This document shows positions 46,550 through 54,377 of a DNA stretch of 64,000 bases, piece after piece. The notes beneath the pieces were generated by a model. That model ran no database searches, had not been told where the DNA came from, and was given only the letters and a program-made list of their open reading frames with translations. The DNA comes from a virus, in the IMG/VR virus record IMGVR_UViG_3300046028_004972, positions 1 through 64,000 of that record; one strand, 5' to 3'. The translations under genes were made by a program, and so were the position numbers. The first letter of the stretch is position 1, and each line of letters starts with the position of its first letter.

Positions 46550-47797
46550 ATGGCATATACAATTGTAAAAACCAATGGTCAAGTGTTAACGACCATTGCA
46601 GATGGTACTGTTAATACAAGTAGTACTTCACTAGCATTACCGGGCAGAAACTTCGCCGGTTACGGTCAATATGTAGACACAAACTTTGTTCACCAACTTG
46701 AAAACTATGCTAATACAAGTCCTCCCCCTAACTCATTAGCAGGCCAGTTGTGGTACAATACAAATTCTAATACAATGTTTGTTTGTCCGGCAGACGGAAC
46801 TACATCGGCTGCTAGCTGGTTAGCATTAACCTCAACATCTAGCGGTGGTACAACAACATTTGGGGCAGTTACTGTAACTGGAAACATTGGGGCAAATAAC
46901 ATCACGGTGACGAACGGCATAGTTGCTGATACGATTACTGTACGCCTGGCAACGGTTACAGCCAACGCCACTATAGCAAATGCTAATATTACTACTGGTA
47001 ATATTGGAACATTAAACACAGCTATAGTAACAACCGGTGGCGCAGCTACAACAGGTACATTGACTGGAACTTGGACTCTGGATGGTACAGGAACCGCGAA
47101 TACTGTAGCAGGGACCGGGTTATACGTGAATTCAGGCAACATTGTAGTTAACCAAGCAGGTGGCGTTTACGGTGTCAAGACTGACAAATACATGTATGCA
47201 AATGGTACACCTATCAGTTTTGCAGGTACTTATAATAACGGAAATGTGTTTGACTATTTGACAGGGGCAAACTCTGTAGTACAATTCGGTGGAGTTATCG
47301 CTCCTTCAAGTGTTACAACAGCAAATATCACAACAGGTGCCAATACTACTGCTGGGCAGTTGACCGGCAATTGGACATTAACTGCCGGTAGTAGATTAAC
47401 AGCCACATATGCTGACTTGGCTGAACGCTTTGAAGCTGATGCATATTATGATGCAGGGACTGTTGTTGAATTGGGCGGGGACAAAGAAATCACCAGCGTA
47501 AAGTACGAATTAAGTGAAGATATCTTTGGTGTCATCTCTGATACTGCTGCTTACTTGATGAATTCAGGTGCAGGGGATAATATAACACATCCACCGGTCG
47601 CTATGACAGGTAGAGTTCAAGTTAAAGTCACTGGTATAGTTAAAAAGGGTGAGCGGCTAGTTAGTGCAGGTAAAGGATTAGCTCGTGCTGCTCAATCAGG
47701 TGAAGCAACTGCGTTTAACGTCATTGGGCGAGCATTAGAAAACAAAATAACACATGATATTGGAACAGTTTTGGCAATTGTTACGGTGTCTAAATAA
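46550..47797 (+). CDS. Tail fibre-like virion protein, 415 aa
   Basis: Three parts are visible. The N-terminus (YTIVKTNGQVLTTIADGTVN through VHQLENYANTSP, residues 3-61) and LAGQLWYNTNSNTMFV are an attachment-type segment I recall in phage fibres. Residues about 95-285 are Thr/Asn/Gly-rich with short beta repeats (GNIGANNITVTNG, ANATIANANITTGN). The C-terminal 130 residues form a compact domain: YADLAERFEADAYYDAGTVV, followed by GRVQVKVTGIVKKGERLVSA and IGRALENKI, a pattern found at the ends of other phage fibre proteins. A GGAGA ribosome site and a perfect late promoter precede it. A host-contact role is likely. Confidence 0.7.
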   Translation: MAYTIVKTNGQVLTTIADGTVNTSSTSLALPGRNFAGYGQYVDTNFVHQLENYANTSPPPNSLAGQLWYNTNSNTMFVCPADGTTSAASWLALTSTSSGGTTTFGAVTVTGNIGANNITVTNGIVADTITVRLATVTANATIANANITTGNIGTLNTAIVTTGGAATTGTLTGTWTLDGTGTANTVAGTGLYVNSGNIVVNQAGGVYGVKTDKYMYANGTPISFAGTYNNGNVFDYLTGANSVVQFGGVIAPSSVTTANITTGANTTAGQLTGNWTLTAGSRLTATYADLAERFEADAYYDAGTVVELGGDKEITSVKYELSEDIFGVISDTAAYLMNSGAGDNITHPPVAMTGRVQVKVTGIVKKGERLVSAGKGLARAAQSGEATAFNVIGRALENKITHDIGTVLAIVTVSK

Positions 47798-47806
47798 GGA
47801 TTAGAA

Positions 47807-48766
47807 ATGACATACGCACAATACGGAACAGTATCCGCAGCAGATTTTAATACTTTAGTAGGTGGAAATCCTACTACAACTGCAAACACGCTTAATGCTA
47901 CTTGGGCAACAGGTGGGAGTAGTGCAGGGTATGGACAAACTGCGATTGCTAATGTCTCAGTAGGTAGTAATGTCGCTGCTGTAGGAGCATGGGCAAATTT
48001 AGTAAATGTAACTGCATCTGCGGCTTCACATCAAGGAATGGCAATCACCTCAGTTACTGCACCGGTTGCAGGCGGAACAATTACATATTTGTCCGCGATA
48101 CCAACCAACTTAACAACTATATATGGTAGTAGATTAAGTGCCGCTATCCAAGGTTCGACTTCTGCTAACTCTGCTAACCGTGCAACAACTTGGAACAATA
48201 ATCTAGTTGCAACTTTTACTGCTAGTTTTGCAAATGGTAATGCTGCTAGATTCTTTTTTAACTCGGGTGGCCAATTAAAATTAACATTTTCAGCTCCAAC
48301 CGGTACAGCAATTGATAACTCACTAAACGCACTTGCAACTGCTGTAGGAACAGTAGTTATCTCTGCCCCTTCAAGTGGGGCAATTACAGTAGCAGCAGTT
48401 TCATACAACGGTGTTACTAAAATAGGCGGAAGCGGAACGGTAAATGCAATATCAACTAACACGGGTTACTATGGATTAGGTACAGCTAATACACAACTGT
48501 TTAAACAACTAGTTGCTTCGGCTCCAGTAGGTTATACAAATACCAATATCAATATTCTTGCAAAAACCAATGGTACTCAGGGAACTAATCTGGATAACGG
48601 CAGCATTATTACTATATATTGCAATTGGGCAGAACTATCATCTACTGGGTTAACAGCAGCAGCGGGTGCAAACTCAATATTAACTGTTGCTTTCCCGGAA
48701 ACTACCTACCTAACATCCAATTCTTGGGGAGCAGTTACTACTACTGCTGTGGTTACAGGTACATAA
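47807..48766 (+). CDS. Fibre-like virion protein, 319 aa
   Basis: A beta-rich, Ala/Thr/Asn-rich protein with few charged residues and no Cys-rich or catalytic motif. It starts MTYAQYGTVSAADFNTLVG and contains WATGGSSAGYGQTAI and NNLVATFTASFANGNAARFF, features I associate with aquatic phage fibre or tail structural proteins; the C-terminus is ITIYCNWAELSSTGLTAAAG followed by a final beta segment. AAGGAT lies eight bases before the ATG. It follows the 415-residue fibre-like protein after nine bases, so they share a transcript. Together they may form the distal fibre, but this is a guess from composition and place. Confidence 0.6.
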   Translation: MTYAQYGTVSAADFNTLVGGNPTTTANTLNATWATGGSSAGYGQTAIANVSVGSNVAAVGAWANLVNVTASAASHQGMAITSVTAPVAGGTITYLSAIPTNLTTIYGSRLSAAIQGSTSANSANRATTWNNNLVATFTASFANGNAARFFFNSGGQLKLTFSAPTGTAIDNSLNALATAVGTVVISAPSSGAITVAAVSYNGVTKIGGSGTVNAISTNTGYYGLGTANTQLFKQLVASAPVGYTNTNINILAKTNGTQGTNLDNGSIITIYCNWAELSSTGLTAAAGANSILTVAFPETTYLTSNSWGAVTTTAVVTGT

Positions 48767-48788
48767 TTTTATGGCTATGTTATATCTA

Positions 48789-48796
48789 TCTAAATA
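48789..48796 (+). promoter_or_regulatory. Late promoter-like motif TCTAAATA
   Basis: TCTAAATA lies 18 bases before the ATG of the 101-residue gene, with a strong AGGAG ribosome site between. It shares the TAAATA core of the other late-promoter candidates. Confidence 0.4.
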
Positions 48797-48814
48797 CTCT
48801 TATAGGAGAGTAGG

Positions 48815-49120
48815 ATGGATATCAAAAACTTACTTGCCGATTCAAAAGCAAGATTCAATCATAATTCAGCTAAAGCCTACCTGGCAGAAAAATACAAATC
48901 AAAATTAATTGTGGCTGAACAAGGTGGGTTATGGAAAGCCGACGCCGAAACTATTTTATTGCTCACTGGTTTTTCTTCTACTGAATTGGTTCTTATAGAC
49001 ACCTTTAACAGTCCTGTTAAAGTAGATCGTCAGCAACTTTTAGAAAAACTTCAACAAATCTACGAAACTACCATGGAACAATGGTATACTGAATGGCAAG
49101 CACTTGAGAGCAAGAGATGA
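48815..49120 (+). CDS. Conserved hypothetical protein, 101 aa, after the fibre genes
   Basis: A small mixed alpha/beta protein: an N-terminal helix (DIKNLLADSKARFNHNSAKA), a strand and loop around KLIVAEQGGLWKAD, a second strand ELVLIDTFNSPVKV and a C-terminal helix ending TMEQWYTEWQALESKR. The ATG has an AGGAGAG ribosome site, and its stop overlaps the next ATG (ATGA), coupling it to the first glycosyltransferase. Small proteins of this type occur next to fibre genes in T4-like aquatic phages; some such proteins are fibre assembly helpers, but I cannot assign that role from sequence. Confidence 0.6.
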   Translation: MDIKNLLADSKARFNHNSAKAYLAEKYKSKLIVAEQGGLWKADAETILLLTGFSSTELVLIDTFNSPVKVDRQQLLEKLQQIYETTMEQWYTEWQALESKR

Positions 49121-49929
49121 CCCGAGGTGCAATTTTATTTGCTTTTAACACAGAGAAATTTAATTATTACGAAATGGCAGAATATGCTGCTAAACGAATT
49201 AATCACTTTCTTAATTTACCAGTAACTCTAGTTACTGATGCAGATTCATATCCAAAAGATACTAACTTTGTTTGGGACAATGTAATCAAAATAACACCTG
49301 ACAAAAGCAATACTCGTGTCTGGGGCACTTGGATTAATAAGGGTAGATGGCAAGCATATGAATTCGCCCCATATGATGAAACATTGTTATTGGATGTTGA
49401 TTATATAGTAAACTCATCAAATTTGTTAAAGATATTTGATTTCTACGATGATTTTTGCTGCCATAATACTATTGATTTCTTGATGCAGCCTAACGCAGAG
49501 CAAGAAAAAATAAGTCATTATGGATATAACTCTCTTTGGGCCACTGTAGTTGCGTTCAAAAAAACCAACAAAGTTAAAAATATCTTTAACTGTATGAAGA
49601 TGGTACAAAATAATTATGAATTTTATATGAATCTGCATTCATTCAATACGGGTATCTATAGAAATGATTATGCATTGACTATCGCATTAAATATTATTAA
49701 TGGGCATTTAACTGATACCCGTGATTTTATCCCCTGGAATTTATTACATATAGGAAGCAATACACAGATATATAAGTCTAATGAAGATGAATTAGATTCA
49801 GAATTCACAGTTACCTTTGATAATTGGCAAAGAGGTAAAATTCGTAAAGAATATATAACAATTAATAATTTAGATTTCCATGTCATGGACAAAGAACTCT
49901 ATGTAGGGATTATTGAAAATGGAAAATAA
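49117..49929 (+). CDS. Putative glycosyltransferase (GT-A-like, DVDY motif), 270 aa
   Basis: The sequence has the outline of a GT-A-fold transferase. An N-terminal strand (GAILFAFNTE) and VTLVTDADSYPKD precede a WxAYEFAPYDETLLLDVDYIV stretch (read in two parts), where DVDY near residues 93-96 is the expected DxD metal/sugar-nucleotide motif. A later segment, HSFNTGIYRND (about 176-186), resembles the acceptor-side FNSG motif of GT8-type enzymes. Substrate unknown. It begins the glycan cluster, coupled to the preceding gene by ATGA and overlapping the next gene by 11 bases. It could act on virion proteins, phage DNA or host surface sugars. Confidence 0.6.
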   Translation: MTRGAILFAFNTEKFNYYEMAEYAAKRINHFLNLPVTLVTDADSYPKDTNFVWDNVIKITPDKSNTRVWGTWINKGRWQAYEFAPYDETLLLDVDYIVNSSNLLKIFDFYDDFCCHNTIDFLMQPNAEQEKISHYGYNSLWATVVAFKKTNKVKNIFNCMKMVQNNYEFYMNLHSFNTGIYRNDYALTIALNIINGHLTDTRDFIPWNLLHIGSNTQIYKSNEDELDSEFTVTFDNWQRGKIRKEYITINNLDFHVMDKELYVGIIENGK

Positions 49930-50680
49930 TAAAGGCTTTGTGATAATGGCGCAGGGAGATAGCTATGTGAAATGCGCCCAGGCTTTGGAACTTAGTATTA
50001 AACAAGTAATGCCCAATGCCAATGTTACTATTATAACAACCGAAATGTTACCACATGGTGATCAGTGCCCTGATATATTTTGGAAATTACAAAACGATTG
50101 GCAAGTCTATGAAGCTAGTCCATATGAATATACAATCAAGTTAGAAGCAGACATGTATATCCCTAGATCAATTGAATATTGGTTTGATTCATTGAAAGAT
50201 AGAGATGTGGTGATATGCACTAAAGTAAAAAACTTTATGCAAGAGGATTCTACTGTGAAATTTTATCGTAAATTTATTATTGATAATAAGTTACCAAATA
50301 CATATAACGGGATTACCTATTTTAAGAAATCACAGTTGGCTCAACAATTTTTTGAAACAACTAGAACTATTTGGGAAAATTGGAAAGAGGTACGAGACAC
50401 CCTACAATGCAATGTAAATGAGCTTGCTACTACTGATTGGGTATATGCAATCGCTTCTCACATAATAGGAGTGGAAAAAACTACACTTCCGCAATTTGAA
50501 CCAATGACAATGATTCACATGAAGCAGCACATCAATAATACTCCCTCAGAGGATTGGACAGATATATTCACCACTGAGATCCTACCCCATACTATTCGTG
50601 TTAACACTATTCCTCAATTGTATCCATTTCACTATCATGTGAAGCACTTTGCAAATACTATATTGGAGAATCTGAAATGA
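49919..50680 (+). CDS. Putative glycosyltransferase (EADMY motif), 253 aa
   Basis: A second GT-A-like protein. The start is ATG 49919 (MENNKGFVIMAQGDSY); a TTG two codons earlier is not needed. NVTIITTEMLP forms the second Rossmann strand, and YEASPYEYTIKLEADMYIPR (about 64-83) holds the DxD-like ADM. NGITYFKKSQLAQQFF (about 123-138) gives the acceptor-side loop, and TTDWVYAIASH a conserved helix. It overlaps the first transferase by 11 bases and the next hypothetical gene by ATGA. I cannot name the donor or acceptor. The family resembles phage-encoded transferases that occur beside fibre genes. Confidence 0.55.
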   Translation: MENNKGFVIMAQGDSYVKCAQALELSIKQVMPNANVTIITTEMLPHGDQCPDIFWKLQNDWQVYEASPYEYTIKLEADMYIPRSIEYWFDSLKDRDVVICTKVKNFMQEDSTVKFYRKFIIDNKLPNTYNGITYFKKSQLAQQFFETTRTIWENWKEVRDTLQCNVNELATTDWVYAIASHIIGVEKTTLPQFEPMTMIHMKQHINNTPSEDWTDIFTTEILPHTIRVNTIPQLYPFHYHVKHFANTILENLK

Positions 50681-51021
50681 CAGAGGATACAGATAATTCT
50701 ATGTTTGTTTGGAATGCGCCGGTTATCGTAAAGCCCGAATTTAGATTGTATTATGATGATTTAGGTAGTATAATATGTTATTCAGGTGATAACTTAGAAG
50801 GTAACTATGTAGTAATTGATGCTCAAACTTTTGCTGAGGGCAGATATGATCTAAGAATAATCGATGGCAAAGTTATCAAAAATTCTACTCACGCAACTAT
50901 CGTTAGATTGACACTCAGTATTACTGGAACTTTATGCGCTGCCGAAGACCTAAGTGTTATTGTATCTGAAGAAGATGCAGTGGAAAAACAATATTGGAAA
51001 TTAACTGTTTATGAATTTTGA
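50677..51021 (+). CDS. Hypothetical protein, 114 aa
   Basis: A small beta-rich protein: RLYYDDLGSIICYSGDNLEG, YVVIDAQTFAEGRYDLRIID and a C-terminal VEKQYWKLTVYEF. I recall similar proteins of unknown role in T4-like aquatic phages (RLYYDxxGxIxxYxxxxLEGxYIVIDxxT). It starts by ATGA overlap with the preceding transferase and is followed by a good terminator, so it closes this transcription unit. No catalytic motif was seen. Confidence 0.6.
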   Translation: MTEDTDNSMFVWNAPVIVKPEFRLYYDDLGSIICYSGDNLEGNYVVIDAQTFAEGRYDLRIIDGKVIKNSTHATIVRLTLSITGTLCAAEDLSVIVSEEDAVEKQYWKLTVYEF

Positions 51022-51063
51022 TGATTGCTTTCTTGCTATGCGAGCGTGACCAACTGAGCATTG

Positions 51064-51093
51064 ACTAGCGGTAGGAATGGCTAGTTTCTTTTT
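51064..51093 (+). terminator. Rho-independent terminator closing the first glycosyltransferase unit
   Basis: ACTAGC (51064-51069) pairs with GCTAGT (51080-51085) around a 10-base loop, followed by TTCTTTTT. It lies about 40 bases after the 114-residue gene and between that gene and the convergent minus-strand gene. Confidence 0.6.
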
Positions 51094-51124
51094 GACAAGG
51101 AGTTCTATGCTTTGCCTGATATAT

Positions 51125-51760
51125 TTAGTAAGAACCGGACCCCTGCGGATCGACTATCCACGGATCGACGATCACTATTTGATTACCGCGCATCATATAG
51201 TTGCAACCGTGATGTAGATCCAATCCCCATCCATGCTTGTTACCAATCGTGTTAATCTCTAGTACTGTATTAAACAGTGTAGGATCTTTAACCCACGGTG
51301 TGGTTGTGACAAATTTAGTGCCCATCTCTTGTGCAACGATACGCTTAAAGGTTGCATAACTACGACCCTCAGTGATTGCCAAGTCAATTTGCTCAAGTAA
51401 CTCCTTAATCTCCTCATCGGGGATTTCTGAAAGTTTTTCCATTTTAATCTGGAGATACATCTGCTTACTTCCTAGTGGATATTCAAAGCCAATCCAATCG
51501 CTGAAATGCGGAATGTAAGGGTTACTAGCATGTGACTTGCAGTAAATGGTCCAAGCCTTGAACATTTTATGATCTTCCGTAAATCCTTCTTGACCTTCTT
51601 GTGTACCGAAAATCTTTAGGATGTTGCCTTCCGGCGACTTCCATGTAGTTTGATCTCTACCTTCTCCCGAAGGACTGTATTTTAATGCAATTAAGTGAGC
51701 ACGTATGCCCGGATGTGTATAGCTACGCTCTTGTAGTTCACTGAATTCATGTAAGCGCAT
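51125..51760 (-). CDS. Hypothetical protein with kinase-like C-terminal motif, 211 aa
   Basis: This is the only minus-strand gene in the glycan half. The C-terminus reads GWGLDLHHGCNYMMRGNQIV followed by IVDPW, similar to the HxDxxxxN ... D(P/L)W catalytic and metal loops of protein-kinase-like or aminoglycoside-phosphotransferase-like folds. The expected catalytic Asp of HGD is replaced by Gly-Cys, although LDLHH carries an Asp just before. The N-terminal half has LHEFSELQE and TWKSPEGNILKIFGT, which could be the nucleotide-binding sheet, with no obvious Gly-rich loop. It may be an inactive or unusual kinase. The start ATG is divergent from the next plus-strand gene and lacks a good ribosome site. 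Confidence 0.5.
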   Translation of the reverse strand: MRLHEFSELQERSYTHPGIRAHLIALKYSPSGEGRDQTTWKSPEGNILKIFGTQEGQEGFTEDHKMFKAWTIYCKSHASNPYIPHFSDWIGFEYPLGSKQMYLQIKMEKLSEIPDEEIKELLEQIDLAITEGRSYATFKRIVAQEMGTKFVTTTPWVKDPTLFNTVLEINTIGNKHGWGLDLHHGCNYMMRGNQIVIVDPWIVDPQGSGSY

Positions 51761-51775
51761 GGATAATTTCAGGTG

Positions 51776-51805
51776 TTACTTTTGCTCTATAAATAATGCT
51801 ATAAT
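51776..51805 (+). promoter_or_regulatory. Composite promoter: sigma70-type overlapping a TATAAATA late motif
   Basis: TTACTT (51776-51781) and an extended TGC-TATAAT -10 (51800-51805) are 18 bases apart. Between them, at 51788-51795, is a perfect TATAAATA. Both face the 316-residue gene at 51856. The arrangement could allow early and late expression of the glycan cluster, which has no other promoter that I can see for over 6 kb. Confidence 0.5.
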
Positions 51806-51855
51806 AAGTAGCTGTATACTTGTTTTCTAAAAATTTCATAAAGGGTTTCTAAAAA

Positions 51856-52806
51856 ATGAACAACGATATTGTTTGTATTGCTGATCTATCAACTATTTAT
51901 CTAAGTTATGACGAACCACAGAAAGAAGAATTTTGGCTCAAAATTAAAAATATGATTCCATGGGCTGTGCGTGTTGATGGAATTAAAGGTAGTGATGCAG
52001 CACACAAAGCAGCAGGTGAAGCTAGTGATACTGAAAGATTTATCCTAATTGACGGTGATAATATGCCCGAAGAAAGTTTCTTCAATATGCAATTAGATTT
52101 TACCGACAAAGATTCTAAATTCAAACTGGCACAATATCGTTGGAAAGCTATCAATAGTATCAATGGGTTGAGATATGGTAATGGTGGGCTGAGTAGTTGG
52201 ACAAAGACTTATGTTGCTAATATGAAAACACACGAAAATCAAACAGACGGTGATATAACACGGGTAGCTGATTTTTGCTTAGATAGTACTGACAGCTTGT
52301 ATTGGTCAATGCACGATTGTTATTCTACCACTTATCCTAATTATACTCCGTTTCAAGCGTGGCGTGCTGGATTCCGAGAAGGAGTAAAAATGGTTCTTGA
52401 TAAAGGAGCCAAGACTGATATCAACACATTCAAAGAAACTACTGCAACTCGTAACCTCAACAATTTAACAATATGGCAAAATGTAGGTGCAGATGTTGAG
52501 AATGGAATGTGGGCTATTTATGGAGCACGATTGGGAACATATATGACTATGTTAACTGATTGGGACCACACTAATGTACAATGGTTTGATAACTATATTG
52601 TATTGTGGGAAGAACATAAGCATAGAGATCCAGAATGTGCAGCGACCGAGATAGGTGAAGTTTTACATGCCAAACTTGGATTGCCCATGTGTGTGTTGGG
52701 CAAAGAACAAAGTAAATTCTTCAAGCGACACTATAATGCTGATAAGTATAATATTGGGCCATTAGTAACAGAGATGGATGTAATAAGAAAGATTGAAGGT
52801 TGGTGA
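51856..52806 (+). CDS. Putative glycosyltransferase-like protein (DGDN motif), 316 aa
   Basis: The N-terminal half looks like a GT-A fold without a long N-terminal extension: IPWAVRVDGIKGSDAAHKAA is followed by ASDTERFILIDGDNMPEE, where DGDN (about residues 61-64) is the DxD motif. Then LAQYRWKAINSINGLRYGNG and a Trp-rich second half with DFCLDSTDSLYWSMHD and WRAGFREGVKM complete the family pattern, which I recall in uncharacterised proteins of aquatic phages. Donor and acceptor unknown. It heads the long plus-strand cluster, with the composite promoter upstream, and overlaps the radical SAM gene as TGATG. Confidence 0.55.
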   Translation: MNNDIVCIADLSTIYLSYDEPQKEEFWLKIKNMIPWAVRVDGIKGSDAAHKAAGEASDTERFILIDGDNMPEESFFNMQLDFTDKDSKFKLAQYRWKAINSINGLRYGNGGLSSWTKTYVANMKTHENQTDGDITRVADFCLDSTDSLYWSMHDCYSTTYPNYTPFQAWRAGFREGVKMVLDKGAKTDINTFKETTATRNLNNLTIWQNVGADVENGMWAIYGARLGTYMTMLTDWDHTNVQWFDNYIVLWEEHKHRDPECAATEIGEVLHAKLGLPMCVLGKEQSKFFKRHYNADKYNIGPLVTEMDVIRKIEGW

Positions 52807-54377
52807 TGAAAAAATTAAATGATGTAATTTGGATAAAGAATAATTCCGGTGATATTGTTTCTAATAAAGAAAATATACAAACTGTAAAAAATCTATTAAA
52901 TGATACTGGATGTGGGTTTTGTTTAGCAAAGTTTACACAGGTTACTATGCATTTGGGTACTGGATTGGTACATTCATGTCATCACCCAAAAGCACATATT
53001 GTGCCATTAGAAGAATTAGAGAATAATCCAGCTGCATTGTTTAACACAAGCAAGTTAAAAGAAGCACGAAAAGAAATGTTGTCCGGTGAGAAACCAAGTG
53101 AGTGTGATTATTGCTGGCGAATGGAAGATAGAAATAGTCCAAGTGATAGATACTTCAAGAGCCTTGAGGACTGGGCATTGTCAAGCCATGACATGGTGCT
53201 TGAAAACGGACATGAGATTGACTATTATCCTACTTACTTAGAAGTTGATTTTAGTAATGTGTGTAACTTTAGCTGTGTCTATTGCGGCCCCGAGTACAGT
53301 AGTATTTGGGTAGAAGATTTAAAAAGAAACGGCCCAGTTAAGGTACTAGACAACACCAGCAAGGTACAATGGGTACAGGGCTGGCAAGACTTAGATGCTA
53401 TAGCGTACAAGAATAGAGAACATAATCCATATGTTGACGCATTTTGGAAATGGTTCCCCGATGCATATAAGAAACTTAAGTTCTATCGTATTACTGGCGG
53501 AGAGCCATTGTTAAGTAAAGAAACATTTAGAAGCATTGATTGGCTGATTGAGAATCCAAATTCTGAATTAGATTTCAGTATAAATAGTAACATGGGTGTA
53601 CCAGACAAGTTATGGTATTCATTTTTAGACAAGATAAAAGTATTAGTAAATGGAAAGTATGTTAAGAAGTTTACATTGTTTACAAGTGTTGATGCTTGGG
53701 GAGAGAAAGCCGAATATCTACGCCCGGGGTTAGATTTTGAATTATTCAAAAAACGATATGAAGAAGTCTTGCAAATTGGTGGGGTAAGATGCGTAATCAT
53801 GTGTACATTTAACTTATTAAGTGTTACTAGTATACAACAGTTATTAGAATGGCAATCTGATTTGCGAAGCAAATACAATGTTGACAGAGAACTATTACAG
53901 TTAGAAACTCAATTTGGTTTTAATCTAGGTGGAGAAATTTCTCATACTGAAAGAAACAAATTATCCGGAGAGCATTTTGCTATAGTCGGCATTGATATTC
54001 CCTATTTACGCCATCCTCAATGTTTAGATGCTCATTTTTCAGATAAGAATTTGATTGAGCAATACTTAGTCCCGGCAATTAACTTTATGTCAAAAAATAC
54101 AGGAAGTTCACATTGGGGATTGCATCAAGGTTACGAGTCATATGAAGTTGAAAAAATGAAAAGAATTGTATTTGACGTACTTCATTTTAACTCAATACAT
54201 GATGAAAAAAATCCAGTTGTAGTTGAAGGCAGAGCAAAGTTTTATGATTTTGTTAACGACATGGATAGACGCCATAACAAGAATTTTCTAGAAGTTTTTC
54301 CTGAGTTTAAATCATTTTATGAAAAATGTAGACAAAATAAAAATGACATATTAAAAGAAGAACATAAACTACCATGA
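52806..54377 (+). CDS. Radical SAM protein with auxiliary (twitch-like) Cys cluster, 523 aa
   Basis: The radical SAM motif CNFSCVYC (CxxxCxxC, Cys 153, 157 and 160) binds the [4Fe-4S] cluster that cleaves S-adenosylmethionine. A GGEPLL motif near residue 230 matches the SAM-binding GGE. Before this, Cys 36, 39, 58, 100 and 103 (CGFC, HSC, CDYC) form a further metal-binding set, an unusual N-terminal position for auxiliary clusters. The start is ATG 52806, overlapping the previous stop (TGATG). Phage radical SAM proteins of the twitch type are known beside transferase genes but few have a known reaction; sugar or peptide modification is possible. The cluster around it favours a carbohydrate substrate. 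Confidence 0.8.
   Translation: MKKLNDVIWIKNNSGDIVSNKENIQTVKNLLNDTGCGFCLAKFTQVTMHLGTGLVHSCHHPKAHIVPLEELENNPAALFNTSKLKEARKEMLSGEKPSECDYCWRMEDRNSPSDRYFKSLEDWALSSHDMVLENGHEIDYYPTYLEVDFSNVCNFSCVYCGPEYSSIWVEDLKRNGPVKVLDNTSKVQWVQGWQDLDAIAYKNREHNPYVDAFWKWFPDAYKKLKFYRITGGEPLLSKETFRSIDWLIENPNSELDFSINSNMGVPDKLWYSFLDKIKVLVNGKYVKKFTLFTSVDAWGEKAEYLRPGLDFELFKKRYEEVLQIGGVRCVIMCTFNLLSVTSIQQLLEWQSDLRSKYNVDRELLQLETQFGFNLGGEISHTERNKLSGEHFAIVGIDIPYLRHPQCLDAHFSDKNLIEQYLVPAINFMSKNTGSSHWGLHQGYESYEVEKMKRIVFDVLHFNSIHDEKNPVVVEGRAKFYDFVNDMDRRHNKNFLEVFPEFKSFYEKCRQNKNDILKEEHKLP

Noticed and set aside
47789-47796. TCTAAATA before the 319-residue fibre-like gene
   Set aside because: It overlaps the end of the previous gene (Ser-Lys-stop) and lies ten bases from the ATG, so it would remove the AAGGAT ribosome site from the transcript.
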